A stretch of 64,000 bases of DNA from Deroplatys truncata. Its lineage: Eukaryota > Arthropoda > Insecta > Mantodea > Mantidae. The notes under the pieces were generated by a model. It worked only from the letters and a program-made list of their open reading frames with translations. It was not told the DNA's origin and ran no database searches. The position numbers and the translations under genes are program-made. The stretch lies in contig CM060975.1 in NCBI GenBank assembly GCA_030765065.1, forward strand, positions 196,510,507 through 196,574,506. Direction: 5' to 3'. This document shows positions 11,371 through 23,536 of this stretch, piece after piece; the first letter of the stretch is position 1; each line of letters opens with the position of its first letter.

Positions 11371-13729
11371 CCACATTCTACATCCTACCCGGTTAAAGGA
11401 CGTTAAACTCACTAATACGCTCCATCTACCATTACAATTTGTTTTGCCGTGATTTTTATAGATATCACAGTAATTCCTTGGCCGTGATTTTACATAGAAA
11501 TGCAGTTGGAGATTCAGTACATCAAGGGTGGCGAAAATGCCTTTCTCACTCGAGTCATCAAATATGCAACATGCACTACACCACTCAGCAGCACATGGAA
11601 AACAAACGAATAAACGGCTAGAAAAGGAGTTGCGCCTGCGAGTCACAGTACTTCGCGAGTCGCGCTTTCGCCACCACTCCCAATACATGACGGAAAATCC
11701 GATGTCAGAAGGCAGAATAATCACTGAAATGAGAATCTCTCTTTGATTAACTAGTTTCTTATATTTGGCGTAGACATAACTTGAAAGCTTGGGCCTTGCA
11801 AGCTTCTAAGTTCACGTTAAATCCAATGTTTATTTTTGTGTTACCGTGATTCATTGTGAACGGTTCCATTCCAATACATATCATCCAGCTTTTAAGTATA
11901 CGTTCTGCTTACGCTTAATCTTCATGGTGAGTGGGATCTATTGCTAATTTTGAGATGTCACTTAGCAACAGCAGAATATATTTTTATTGCATCAAAGGTA
12001 TTTAGGTAGTATCCTAGAGTAAAGATTCACATTTCCCTTTTCTGCATTGAACATGAAGAGATCACTTGGAAAACCACCTGCTAGATAATTTAAGTGATGT
12101 ACTCTAAGAGTTTCAATTCTGTAAAATAATTTCTAAATATTGCCGATATGTGAATGGCATAGTTGAAATACGTATTTACGTCGCGATCAAACCTAGTTTA
12201 ATCTTGATGCAAAGTGCAACCGCTGTTATCTACTGGAACCCCAAATAAAAGCAGCGTGATGTAGGCCAGGGTTGAATCGCATATTGTAGCGTCCCAGAGC
12301 TGGGAACGAAGTCCAGGTATCGGAGTGGGGCAACATTTAGTAAAGCGTTTAAATCAGGGTGCGTGATGAATCTAAACTAACAGAACGCTGCTGTCTCACA
12401 ACGTGGGATATTTAAGCTGACCGAATTAAAGTCACGGAGCAGACCACGCCGACATCCGATAGGAACATCTCTACGCTGTTCGTGGTCTCGACAGCTTCAT
12501 CAACAGCCAGCTATGTAATAAACTGAGGTACTTATAGACTGGACCATAGGCCCGTAGATAGAATAAAGGGCTCCAGAAACGCCACCCGGAGTTTTCATTG
12601 CAACCGGAACCCGCACCTCCTTCCCGAGCGCTGCACGTCTCCTAGACGGGTGCCCAATGAGTTACGTCAAGCGTGTAGCATCCGTATTTCCATGGTTGTT
12701 ACAATATGACGGATAACTCTCTTTGGCATTGTCAGATGCAGTATACACCATGAAAATTACGATTCTGAAAAATCTTGAATGGCAAATTGCGTTCTACCAA
12801 GAAGAAGAAGAAATTATAGGAAAAGTTGATTGAATTTCTTTTGAATTGCCAATAGATTAATTGTGTTGTTTTTTTACTGAAACGCAACACAGTATAATGT
12901 CACGATAAATGTCTCACAAGAAACAATTCAGTGCTCAGAGGGAAAATAATCGCTGCCTTGTATTATGTATTTTGTTGACGGAATAATTGCCTGGCCTACT
13001 CGCTCTCCAAATCTAAGACTATGTGAGTATTATCTGTAGTGAATGCTTGAAGATGATGTTTATGCAACAAATCCTTATACGTTCAACCATTACAAGAGAG
13101 TATCCGGCGTACGTTTTCCAATATTTGAGCTGCAGAAATTCGTCGAGTGCTAAGTGTTCAATCGGTGCTAGCCTTGTATAGACCCAGAGGGGCATCATTT
13201 CGAACACTTTTTGTAACGAGGGATAAGCCTAACAATCATATTGCTTCACATCGTTAGCATTTTTTAGGAGAGAAACAGTGTGCTGGTCCATCGCTATTGC
13301 ACGAACAGATTCGTATAACATTACCATAGTAGCGGCGTACTATCAGTCGCATCGTTCAAAGAAGAGTACGGTATTCTTGCAGTTGTATATTTATATTTGA
13401 AGCTCATGTGGGCGTGATTACTTAATCCTCCGCAAATAAAACTGTATTTAATACAAGGTCTCTTATTTTAAAATATTTACTTAGCTGATTTTGCCATTCA
13501 TCAAAATGTATGTCAATATTACACAGAGTAGGAGACAATAGACAAACTTATGTGCTCCCAGATCAACCACTTTCATCATTCAATTTGTTTTATATTTTTG
13601 TACTTTTATATAATTTCTGGAATATATTAATAAATATAGCGAATATTCATTCTTCTTATAAATTCTATTAACTTATCTCTAACACTCTCTCAAAAGCCCT
13701 TATGTAATCGGCAACTAAAATTTTGTTTG
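11371..13729. other. 2.4-kb unassigned region
   Basis: No recognised gene. A mildly GC-richer patch at 11430-11750 is open on both strands (about 119 codons minus, 72 plus), but I see no domain, splice pattern or codon signal. A second GC-richer patch at 12220-12680 ('cagagctgggaacgaag', 'ctcctagacgggtgcccaatg') looks like an old transposable-element piece with no partner in the window. The rest is AT-rich. Confidence 0.4.
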
Positions 13730-13805
13730 AGGCAGTATTTTTAACACTTAAATGATATCAGTCTAATTATATAATATTAAAAATAATAACAGTCCGCCTT
13801 AAAAG

Positions 13806-14096
13806 GAGAATTGAGTTTTATTTATGGACGCTCTTTAACTGCTATGGTCCTTAGCGTCCATTCTATATTGGGCGTGAAAGATCGGTAATTTTGCTCAGAG
13901 GCCTCTCTATCAGGCTTGAGGTTCTTTTACGTGCCATAAATCTACGCCACGGGACCACCGGCTTTACTTCCCTTCCGAAGGAAGCCATGCTAAGGATTTA
14001 CGCCAGAAAAAATCCATCGCCCTCCGCCGGGTTTGCCCGCGAGACCTTGGGAACTAGAGGCTAGCACGGTACCACTAGTCCACGGAGGACGACGTT
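13806..14096 (-). mobile_element. SINE-C, minus orientation, nested in LTR-X
   Basis: On the minus strand it reads GTCGTCCTCCGTGGACTAGT (tRNA-like head), then 'gcccggcggag', 'ctcaagcctgatagagagg', 'cgcccaatatagaatgg' and a tail 'aaataaaactcaattctcc'. It is flanked by the 11-bp direct repeat CGCCTTAAAAG at 13795-13805 and 14097-14107, which is part of LTR-X. Confidence 0.92.
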
Positions 14097-14837
14097 CGCC
14101 TTAAAAGCAATATGTGTATGTAATAATATATAAAGTGCATGTAACAGTCATTGTATTATGCTTATATTATTATGTACATGTATAATAATGTTATGTGAAT
14201 GTATTACGTAGTCTTAACAATGTAGGAGCTGTGAAAATAGAAGCAAGCTGCTTTCTGTAGCAAACAGAATTATAAAGTAGAAGCCGAAAGTTGCTAACAA
14301 TGAGGTAACCTTGAGACAACAATAAATTAGAAAGTTTCATAATGCTACTAATAATACTTGGAACAGTAATGTAATATTTAAAACAGTTTATAAATAACCA
14401 ATCAAAAACTAGAAAAAGCTTAAGTTAAATAAGAGTATTCTATTGGAGGATGATTAGCCAATCAGAGACTTGAAATAGAGAAAATATACAAATTCAGGCG
14501 GCAGACGCTACAAGATTGCGTACCCGATCGGTACGGTACGTGTTCAGTGTGAGACATGAAATTTTATAGCGGTGAGAATAATATAAAGTTTACCTGTTAA
14601 AATTGCAAATAACAATAATCTCACAGCTCTATAGTAGGATACATCAGTGAAGTGTTATTTAATCGTGTGAAGGATTAATAACAAAAATACATTACATTAT
14701 AATTTGTGTAAGCCTTCATTCTTTAGCCACACCAGCTCTGCTAAGAGATAAGTGTTCTGAAAAATTACTCACGCAGCCGAGGTATACATATACATATATA
14801 ATAAATAAATAAACATTAAAATAAAAGCTAAATTTTA

Positions 14838-14965
14838 AACGTGGGGCGAAGGCCACCGAAAAAGTAAACGTGGGGCGAAGGCCACCGGAATGTTTGTACC
14901 GTACGTGGGGCGAACGCTCCTAGAAACAATCTCCCGCAAATTTGGCTCCCATACGTGGGGCTGCA
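14838..14965 (+). repeat. Repeated ACGTGGGGC words in LTR-X leader
   Basis: Four copies of ACGTGGGGC in about 125 bp, two of them as AAACGTGGGGCGAAGGCCAC. The last follows 'ttggctccc' and makes the primer-binding-site-like word. The minus-strand LTR-X at 26.3 kb has the same but more decayed series. Confidence 0.75.
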
Positions 14966-14970
14966 ACTAC

Positions 14971-15885
14971 TGCACGTTTGCATGTTAAATCTTCTTCATT
15001 TAGCAGCATTTTTTCAAAATTAACACACATTCAGAGAAAGATCTTCCTCCTCTGATTCCAAGTCAATATCTCTAATATTGAATGTGCTTGCTATCATTAT
15101 TTTGGCTCATTTTTATACGTGGTGTTCAGAAGACTTATCCTCGATAGTAATTGCATGTATTGTTTATTTCTTCAAAGATAGAACATAACCGTAATTCCTT
15201 CCATGAACTGGATATTTTTGGAGTTTTCTAACATACACATTTAGACAGCTGGAACTAAAATTAGAGATTTTAACACAAGATACACAAATTAAAAACTGTA
15301 CTTTTTCTCATTAGTACGATACAATTTTTATGCCACTCCGTTGTTACCAACTTTGTTTTCAAGTCCAATTACAAGATAGTTACTCTTGTATTTGCACGTG
15401 TTTAATAAATTGACTTGCTTTGATTAGGTTTTATATTTCATTGTGTAGTTTTACATAATTAATTTCTCATGGTGGTCAATTATCTGTTCAAAATTCAAAA
15501 AATCATGCTTCAATTTATCGCAATGTATTGTCCAGTTAACTTGCTCCTTTTGTTGGCAGACGTGTACTTTCTTTGATGAGAATCGTTATTCCTTTATTTA
15601 TGACCTGAGTAATTGCTAAATTGGCGACAGCTACGAATATGTATGAAATTGAATTCCAAGATCCGGACGAAATTCTGGAAGTTGCCGGAAGGGTATTAAA
15701 AATCCATAAAACAGTATTATATAGCATATAATCGCTTCACTGATTGGTTTAAGGTAAGTACTGCTAGCGAATCAACAAAACACCAAAACATCTACATTCT
15801 CGCTGCACACGTCTGTTGATCTCGCTCTAGGAGCTGTTTTTCTTAGTTGCATGAAGGCCTGGAATCAATACACTATTATTTTATT
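14971..15885. other. Unassigned AT-rich region between LTR-X and the hAT element
   Basis: About 0.9 kb without recognised repeat or gene. It is the host sequence immediately left of the hAT target site. Confidence 0.45.
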
Positions 15886-16540
15886 GTTATTAACAGGGTT
15901 AGGATTTTTAGGTGCGCACATCTTTTCTTAGGGTAAGTTAAAGCTGTGCGGAAAGATATCACAGTGTGAAATTTTGTTTCTAGTTGCGAAAAGAGGCATT
16001 TTTTTCTCGCACCTTTTTCCCTTTTTTGTGGCCTTTACCTCTTTTTGGCACCTTTATCTCATTTTCCCCCAAACATGCCCATAATCCCCCTTTTCCCCCT
16101 TTTTTCTTTTAAGTTTCATTCCAATGTATTCTTTAGCTTTCAATTAACGTCTCCTCAGCTTCCTGTGTACGTGCGAATAGTAAGCCTTCCTCTTTCAGTA
16201 AACGCCGCGCGGGAATTGAAAGCAAACCCCCAACAATGGAAAATAATTGTGTGTTCGACGAAAACCTCTTTCTCTCGCTTTACCGCTATGAAGTAGCCCG
16301 CAATAATGCAATTGTCAATGAGTGATTCTATCCCACCACAATCAATAGTCTGCTGTTCGTGAATGTGAGTTTGTTACTGTGATAGACGTCATCTGTTTGC
16401 GTGGAGGCGAAGGCTGGGCACGCAGAGACGGCAGTAACCTCACCCGCGCAGTTCCGAGAATTATTAAGACTGGGTTCTGCTAGAAACTACTAGAAATCGC
16501 TGAGACTGATATTCCAGCAGGAATGACAACATTCTGGTAA

Positions 16541-17755
16541 TTGTCGCGGTGTTATAAGAGAATGTCGACAGCGAATGGGCGCAAGAGTGAGTTGAGTGAC
16601 AGTGGCATTGTGTTAGCAAGTGAGCTAGTGTTAGGTCTCCAAACGAGTGTACTAGTACTACTAGATTTTACCATCCCAAAGATGTCCAGTGCTCGATTTA
16701 TTGTTCTGGCTGAGGAATTTAAGCAAGATTACATAGACACTGATGGAACTGTTATGCGATGTACTAGTTGTGATTCAGGAATTTTGTTAGATGATAAACA
16801 CCAGCGAGATTGCATCAAACAATACATTTCCAGCTCTAAGCATCAAATGAACAAGACTCTTCAAGCAAACAAATCACAGAAACCTCTATTACGAAATGCG
16901 TTTCAACAGAGTTCTTCAAAAAGCCAAAATTTGAAGGAATTAAATATTGATATGTGTGCAGCTCTTACACAAGCAGGAATTCCACTCAATAAGGTAAACC
17001 ATCCAGCCTTCAAGGGATTTCTTGAAAAATACACAAACATGTCAATTCCCGACGAGAGTACTTTAAGAAAAAACTACATGGAGCCTGTTTACCAAGAATC
17101 CATAGAAAGAATCAAGGAGAAAGTGTCTGATTGCGATGTGGGAATCATTGTGAATGAAACCATAGACTCGACGGAACGATATGTTTTGAAAATTTTAGTT
17201 TTTCCCTTAGCAGGGGAGAAAGTTAAGTCCATGTTGTTAAAAATGTACGAGCTGCAGAAAGCCAATGCCAGTACAGTAATGCAATCTATTATGGACTTCT
17301 GCCAAAAACTCTGGCCTACTGGTATCTAGTTTGAAAAACTTCCTGTTGTGGTTACGGACCAGGTTCCATACATGGTTTCAGCTGTTAACCAATTAAAACC
17401 TTTATTTCCTAACTTAAAGCATGTGGAATGCTTGGCTCCTGCCCTTCACAGGGTTTGTGAATCCATAAGGAACGAATACGACATCGCAAATTAATTCATC
17501 TCCGTCCTGAAGAAGAGTCTACTGAAAGCTCCGAGCCGTGTTGTTTACTACAGGGAAATCACTGGCCTGCTCCTTCCAAATTTCCTGGTCATTACTCGCT
17601 GGGGATCTTGGATTGAATGTGCTGCTAAGTTGCGAGAGAATTTTGACAAAATTAAAGAGTTTGAGCTTTCTCTGGATCCATCCGACGCAGGTGCAATTTC
17701 CAAGGCACAGATACTTCTGTTACCGGAGAAAATACATAATTTGCAGACAGAACTA
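16541..17755 (+). pseudogene. hAT transposase (CGGBP1-like type), N-terminal and central part, broken
   Basis: The open part runs 16541-17329; the likely family start is the Met at 16682 (MSSARF...). Residues after it include a zinc-finger-like C-x2-C (CTSC) with following His residues (KHQRDC, SSSKH), as in BED-type fingers of hAT transposases and the domesticated CGGBP1. Next come a central block (PAFKGFLEKYTNMSIPDEST) and 'GIIVNETIDS', which fits the first catalytic-domain strand with the Asp replaced or shifted. Two in-frame stops (TAG at 17327-17329, TAA at about 17490) interrupt an otherwise continuous frame that goes on through 'LPVVVTDQVPYMVSAVNQL' to the mariner insertion at 17755. 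I infer a DNA transposase that is no longer functional. The family assignment rests on motif memory. Confidence 0.85.
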
Positions 17756-19047
17756 CCAGGGTGGTTTGAAAAGTTTCCGACCTCAACATGAAGATGGCAA
17801 CACTCTAAATAAAGCTAGTGAATTTATTTGTTCATCTGTTGACAGTTACTCACCAAAGTGTCAGCCATTTTGGACGCTTAGTTGTTATGTAACAGACGTT
17901 TCAGTGAGGTGATGTGAGTGTTTTTATGAAAATGGACAAAATCGAGTATCGAGCTGTCATTAAATATTTGTTTTTGAAAGGCAATACGCCTACGCAAATC
18001 AAAGATGAGTTGGATTCTGTGTATGGGGACTCTGCACCATCATTTATCACAGTGAAAGTTTGGGCAGCTGAATTTAAACGTGGCCGTAAGAGCTTGGGAG
18101 TCAATGAACGTTCGGGACGTCCAAAAACTGCAACTACCGACGAAAACATCGCCAAAGTTCACCAAATGGTGCTAGACGACCGCCGAATTAAAGTGAGAGC
18201 GATAGCAGAGGCTATGAATATGTCAAAAGAACGTGTTTGTCACATATTAAATCAACATTTAGACATGAGAAAGCTGTTCGCGTGTTGGGTGCCGCGTTTG
18301 CTCACGTTAGACCAAAAACGTGTTCGAATGAACATTTCCAACTCTGTTGGCGTAGTTTAGGCGCAATAAATCCGAGTTTTGGCGCCAATTAATTACTGTA
18401 GATGAAACTTGGATACACCATTATACGCCCGAAACAAAAATACAGTCCAAACAGTGGACTGCAAAGAGGGAAACGACTCCAAAAAAAGAAGAAGCAAAAA
18501 CTGTTTTTTCGGCTGGGAAAGTGATGGCGACTGTTTTTTGAAATAGTCATGCAGTTATTTTAATCGATTATCTTCAAAAAGGAAAAACCATAACAGGAGC
18601 ACACTACACATCATTACTTGACAAACTGAAGGCAGAACTTGCGAGAAAACGGCCACATTTGCAGAGAAAGAAAATCCTGTTTCACCAAGACAACGCACCG
18701 TCTCACTCCTCAGCGGTTGCAATGGCGAAAATCCACGAATTACGGTTTGTACTTTTGGACCATCCACCTTACTCACCAGATCTAGCCCCAAGCGACTTAT
18801 TTTTGTTCCCTCATCTGAAAATTGCGCTCGGAGAACAGAGATTTTCGTCAAATGAAGCGGCAATCACCTTCTTGAACAATTATTTTGCAGAGAAAAACGC
18901 CGAGTACTATTTGGACGGATTACAGAGATGGGAGCATCGCTGGGAGAAGTGTGTAGAGTTACAAGGAGACCATGTTGAAAAATAAAAAAATATCTGAAAC
19001 AATGTCTTGTATCTTTATTAGGTCGGAAACTTTTCAGACCATCCTCG
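17756..19047 (+). mobile_element. mariner element 1, inserted into the hAT transposase
   Basis: 1292 bp, bounded by TA at 17754-17755 and 19048-19049. The 28-bp terminal inverted repeats (left CCAGGGTGGTTTGAAAAGTT..., right the complement of CGAGGATGGTCTGAAAAGTT...) differ at three positions. It holds one transposase frame with a frameshift and one stop. Removing the element and one TA rejoins the hAT frame. Confidence 0.97.
17914..18985 (+). pseudogene. mariner transposase (DD34D), frameshifted
   Basis: First part 17914-18360: an N-terminal helix-turn-helix domain (EYRAVIKYLFLKGNTPTQI, then WAAEFKRGR, SGRPKT), standard for mariner. A frameshift lies between 18360 and about 18390. The second frame gives the catalytic region: first Asp in VDETWIHHYTPET (about 18401), second in HQDNAPSH (about 18690), third in YSPDLAPSD (about 18795). 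Exactly 34 residues separate the second and third Asp, the mariner DD34D spacing. A TGA at 18539-18541 lies within the second frame, which ends EGDHVEK-like (LQGDHVEK) at 18985. All three catalytic Asp residues survive, so the damage is one frameshift and one stop. Confidence 0.93.
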
Positions 19048-19049
19048 TA

Positions 19050-19447
19050 TATTGTGTCCATAGTTACAAGTACCTGCCTGCAGCTATTAAACGATTGGAA
19101 GAGCAAGGTCTGAAAAAGGAAAAGCAATGGGATATTTTTACTTCCGTGAGGGGGCAGTTAGATGGTTTTGCCAAAGACAAACTTGAATTAGTCTTCAGAA
19201 GAATCCAGACATTGAGGACTTCGCCACATCTGTAGAGTTGCCATTACGAATGAATACAAGGTTTGCCCCACTGGTTTCTGTGAATGTTAAAAGAAGCTTT
19301 AGCATCTATAAAGACATTCTATCTCCTAATACAAACAGACTTACTTTAAAAAATGTCAAGGTGCTTAACGTCTTGAAATACAACAGCTTTATGCTTTTCC
19401 TTCTTTTGATGAGTGATAATTTTATGTACTTGTTTGTAGTTCAATAA
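19050..19447 (+). pseudogene. hAT transposase, C-terminal part after the mariner
   Basis: Continues the hAT frame interrupted at 17755, but across at least one frameshift: one frame gives KYLPAAIKRLEEQGLKKEKQ and the next gives FAPLVSVNVKRSFSIYKDIL. The latter matches the hAT C-terminal dimerisation motif (S.dvERsFS.yk.il...R..l). The frame ends at a stop at 19445-19447. Confidence 0.85.
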
Positions 19448-20310
19448 ATTAGAATAGAGGAAAGAGAAATCGTTGAATTAGTTAAGGGAATGCACAACTG
19501 AAATTAACCCAAAATCTCAAAAAATCTAAAAAAAAAAAAATGGTGTTCCCAAAAAATTCTCCATTGCTTGTAGTTTTAGAATCCAATTTTATTTTTGAAG
19601 CGCTTCAGGATCGTTACGAGACTTTTTAAATACCCTTGCGCATTTGGTTGCTAGCTGTTTATATTTTTAAAACTTCATTTAAAGGCGTTTCTTATTTTCA
19701 CCATTTCTGCATATTCAAAATGTTCCACACTATGTAGTTTTCATCTATTACAAAACTGTAAAACTTTTTTTTCTCTTAAACTAAGAATGGTAGAAAAAAA
19801 TTATATGATAGATTTGTAGTTCCTTGACATAGAAGCAACATCAGATTTTTTCTTTGAAAAATGCATCATGTGTTATATTTTGCATATACCCATAATTTTA
19901 TATTTTGAAAATTAATAACTATAAAACTAATTAAGATTGAAATTCACAAATTAATTATACCTAAAGAAAACTGACATTTGGTTAGAATTTCAGCCCATTA
20001 AATGGATAGTTTAGAAAATAGCAATTCCAGTTGTGCATCCCCCTTAAATAAACCATCACCTTATTGTCCCTTTTTCACCTTATTTGAGTACCTTTTCCCT
20101 TCCTTTTTTCATCTGAAATTTACACCTAAAAATCCTAACCCTGGTTATTAATGATGGTATGATACCACTATTTCTCGATACGCGATACCGATACTGATTT
20201 TTGAGCACCAATACTAGATATTCAATTTAAACAAAGCTATTAATGCGATAGCTTTTTCACTGACTTATCTTCTTATTAGTAGTTTTCTGTGTGTAAATGA
20301 TTGTAATCAA

Positions 20311-20989
20311 TTTTTACTTTCTCTACTACGTATAGTAAGTAGGGGAAGTATTGTATTCTACCCAAAAATTAGATACCGAGTTTTCACCGGAAATATATGT
20401 TTTGAGACCCCCTGAGTCCAAAAACGGATTTTTGGAAACATGTCCGTGTGTGTGTCTGTGAACAGCATAACTCAGATACGAACAGTCGGATAAACACCAA
20501 ACTTGGTATTTAGGTTCAGTATCTTCCAGAGATGCAACACGAAGGTTTTCAAGAAGATCCCCCCACCCCAGATTACCCTTTACATGGAACATTTTTCGAA
20601 AATTTTAATTTTCTCAAAAATAGCTCTAACGATGTTGATTAAAATATACGTTTAAGATATTTTCATGACAAACAAATGAATTGAATTTTCTGGGAATGTC
20701 TCCAAAAGTATTCTTCATTGTGAACGACTTTTGGTAAACTGGTAAACCATAAGAGATAGACAAAATTCTACTACACAAAAATGTAGATCGCGTTAAAATA
20801 TGCTACTCTATTTCTATATTGCCCTTGTAAATATATATTCCCCTTACATCTATAAGAAAATTACCAATCAGATAGAGTCTGCAAATGTTTATCTCGATTA
20901 ACATGAAGCATATGGAGAATAAGCGTTTGTAAAAATAATTTGTACAAGAACAGAGAAAGTCATGTGAGTGTAACACATCAGATTTTTTA
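20311..20989 (+). repeat. Family A repeat with internal deletion
   Basis: Both ends are intact (TTTTTACTTTCTCTACTACG ... AGAGAAAGTCATGTGAGTG..acatcagatttttt). About 200 bp of the central-distal part is missing after 'gatcgcgttaaaatatg'. It preserves the opposite-strand ORF (88 codons, 20592 down to 20326). Confidence 0.88.
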
Positions 20990-21102
20990 TTGTATACTAA
21001 TTCCAAAATCGTTCCTATTCGACATTCTCCAATTGGCAGATATGTTTTTACATTGATAATACCACAGGTTGTATTTCCCTATTGTCAGTCAAGGATGATG
21101 AT

Positions 21103-21103
<1 letters not shown>

Positions 21104-21142
<39 letters not shown>
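21104..21142. repeat. (AAT)n microsatellite
   Basis: Thirteen AAT units, pure. Confidence 0.95.
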
Positions 21143-21145
<3 letters not shown>

Positions 21146-21253
21146 TATTTGCTTCCCTTTTTATGTAACTATATTTTATGCTGAAAACTTGCTTTTAAAG
21201 GCTTTTCTATCCATATTATGGAAATTAGTCGCACGGTATACCTGTAAGCTAGG

Positions 21254-21520
21254 GTCGTCCTCCGTGGACTAGTGGTACCGTGCTAGCCTCTAGTTCCCAA
21301 GGTCGCGGGTTCAAACCCGGCGGAGGGCGATGTAGCACAGCTTCCTTTGAAAGGGCGGCATGGTCCCGTGTCGTAGATTTGCGGCACGTAAAAGAACCTC
21401 AAGCCTGATAAAGAGACCTCTGAGCAAAATTACCGGTGTTTCACGCCCAATATAGAATGGGACGCTAAGAACCATAGTGGTTAAAGAGCGTCCATAAATA
21501 AAACTCAATTTCATTTCATT
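21254..21520 (+). mobile_element. SINE-C, full length, plus orientation
   Basis: Head GTCGTCCTCCGTGGACTAGT with tRNA-like A-box and B-box (GGTTCAAACCC), body 'gtaaaagaacctcaagcctg', 'cgcccaatatagaatggga', tail 'aataaaactcaatttcatttcat'. It is flanked by a perfect 11-bp target duplication TGTAAGCTAGG (21243-21253 and 21521-21531), so the insertion is fairly young. Confidence 0.95.
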
Positions 21521-21531
21521 TGTAAGCTAGG

Positions 21532-22549
21532 CCCGAGTTTGACTTGCGTAAACATAAACTAAAAGATGGAAGGAAATAACAAATATTTCATGAACGAAGT
21601 TTGATTCACAACTCAGTTGACTCTGCATGTTACATGAGTACCTCTACTCCTTCCCCCATTGTTTTGCAGGTTTTCATTTAGAAACAAGAGGAATGTTCTG
21701 AATGCATAAAGTTAAACGCAACAACCTTCAATAACAAAAACTTAAAATTTTAAAAGCAACGAAGGTTTATCTCAAAATATTATACATACTTCGATACCAC
21801 CAAGTATCGAGTGTATCGAGGTATCGCGGTATCGAGGTCCCATCTCATATTGTTATTTTACTAATTTAGGGCTGTATAAAAATAGTGTATGCCACACATT
21901 TTAAAAGTGATTTTATATTTAACACTTGTGTTATAAACAACTATTAAAGCATATAAAATTCATAACCTAATATTATCTAAGCATATTTAAATACTTTTGC
22001 ATTTATTCCATCTGTACCTGGGTCATCATGTCTTAGTTGTTTCTAATTTGTCATAATTTATTTCAGTGTCTGCATATCCACGTTTCCTTGTTTTCATTAG
22101 TTTCCGCGAAGCATTTTTCTATATTGTGTTAAGGAATCCCAAATAATTGATATGTTGCTTCAAATCATTGTTGTATTTCCCCTAATTACAACGGTGTATT
22201 CAAGGCAATTTAACATCGTTCGTCCATGTTCATATTATAAGAGACGAAATTTGTATGGGTGTGTATATAGGATAATCTCAAAAACCACTTAACCGATATT
22301 TATAATTCTTTCACTACTGACGGGCATGGTGTAAAAACACCTTTTAATTTAATTTCATAAATTACTAAAATAACAAAAAGAATTTACAATGCTCTTGTAC
22401 TTGAATATGAATCCTAAATGAACATGATTGCAAAGAAGGCTTTAACTTTTAGTTGAGAATGCCATGAAGTAGAAAATAGTTGCTGTTACTCTACAAAAGA
22501 TGCATGCAAAAAAAGACGAATACCACAAATATTTCATTCCAGGAAATAT
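21532..22549. other. Unassigned AT-rich region
   Basis: No gene or family match. A short self-similar patch ('tcgataccaccaagtatcgagtgtatcgaggtatcgcgg', about 21790-21835) echoes 'ctcgatacgcgataccgatac' at 20176-20200. Confidence 0.45.
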
Positions 22550-22603
22550 ATATAGAGTAGTCCATCGAAACCAAGCGTTGTAAAAACAAATGTCTTGAAT
22601 CAA
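22550..22603 (+). repeat. Left half (degraded) of palindromic element P
   Basis: 'agtccatcgaaaccaagcgttg..aaacaaatgtct' matches the outer half of P at 10.6 kb with internal loss. The right half lies beyond the two A copies at 24685-24855. Confidence 0.5.
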
Positions 22604-23536
22604 TTTTTACTTTCTCTACTACGTAGAGAAGGAGGGGAAGTATTGTATTCCACCCAAAAATTCGATACCGGGATTTCACCGGAAATATATGTTTTGGGAC
22701 TCCCTGAATCCAAAAAAAGCATTTTTGGAAACATGCCCGTGTGTGTATCTGTGTGTGTGTGAGTGTTGTGTGTCTGTGTGTCTGTGAACAGCATAACTCA
22801 GAAACGAACAGTCGGATCAACACCAAACTTGGTATTTAGGTTCAGTATCTTCCAAGGATGCCACACGAAGGTTTTCAAGAAAATTCCCCCACCCCAAATT
22901 ACCCTTTACATGGAAGATTTTTCGAAAATTTTATTTTTCTCAAAAATGGCTCTAACGATTTTGATTAAAGTATCGTATGTTTAAGATATTTTTATGACAA
23001 ATAAAATGTATATCTTGAATTTTCTGGGAATGTCTCCAAAAGTATTCTTCTTTGTGAACGACTTTTGCATAACTGGTAAACCATAAGAGATAGACAAAAT
23101 TTTACTACGCAAAAAATGTAGATCGCGTTAAAATACACAATTTATGTCATATACATTTTTTTTGTTGGGTGAACCATTTTCGAGATATAGCTTGTTCTTC
23201 CCTTAAATTTTTCAAAACTTATTTTCTCAAGTGGGAATTCGTTATTCATTTTTTTTTGTCTTAGATATGCAAAGAGTATTAATCTGTGGCAAAGGGAATG
23301 GTGCTGCACCTAGCAACCAGCTATTAAGAGATATGTATGTGCTTAAAGGCTACTGTATTTCTATATTGCCCTTGTAAATATATATTCCCCTTACATCTAC
23401 AAGAAAGTTAGCAATAAGATAGGGTCTGCAAATGTTTATCTCGTTTAACATGAAGTAGATGGAGAATAAGCGTCTGTAAAAATAGTTTGTATAAGAGTAG
23501 ATAAAGTCATGTGAGTGTAACACATCAGATTTTTTA
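22604..23536 (+). repeat. Family A repeat, full length (left member of inverted pair)
   Basis: TTTTTACTTTCTCTACTACG start and 'acacatcagatttttt' end are both present. It contains a long (GT)n-rich stretch at 22739-22785. Faces the minus copy at 23838 tail to tail. Confidence 0.92.

Larger units (their letters stand above)
13730..14970 (+). mobile_element. LTR-X: LTR plus leader of a retrotransposon, plus orientation
   Basis: Starts TTGAGGCAGTATTTTTAACAC and is collinear, after removing a nested SINE-C, with the reverse complement of 26262-27138. Shared blocks are 'aatatgtgtatgta', 'gtaggagctgtgaaaatag', 'gttgctaacaatgaggtaac', 'aagagtattctattgga' and 'gccaatcagagacttgaaat'. It continues into a leader with repeated ACGTGGGGC words and 'tttggctcccatacgtgggg', which resembles a tRNA-Lys-type primer-binding site. 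No gag or pol follows: the element stops at about 14970. LTR end points are inferred from the pairwise match, not from paired LTRs. Confidence 0.65.
15894..20143 (+). mobile_element. hAT transposon, degenerate, carrying a nested mariner
   Basis: Perfect 21-bp terminal inverted repeats start CAGGGTTAGGATTTTTAGG at 15894 and end with the complement at 20143. They are bounded by a perfect 8-bp target duplication GTTATTAA (15886-15893 and 20144-20151), the hallmark of hAT. Without the 1292-bp mariner and its duplicated TA the element is about 2.96 kb, normal for an autonomous hAT. The interior carries a single transposase-like frame, now broken. Sequence from about 19450 to 20143 is 3' untranslated and AT-rich. 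Confidence 0.96.

Noticed and set aside
11365-11746. 119-codon minus and 72-codon plus ORFs
   Set aside because: Overlapping on opposite strands, no recognisable domain or splice context; kept only as a note in the region entry.
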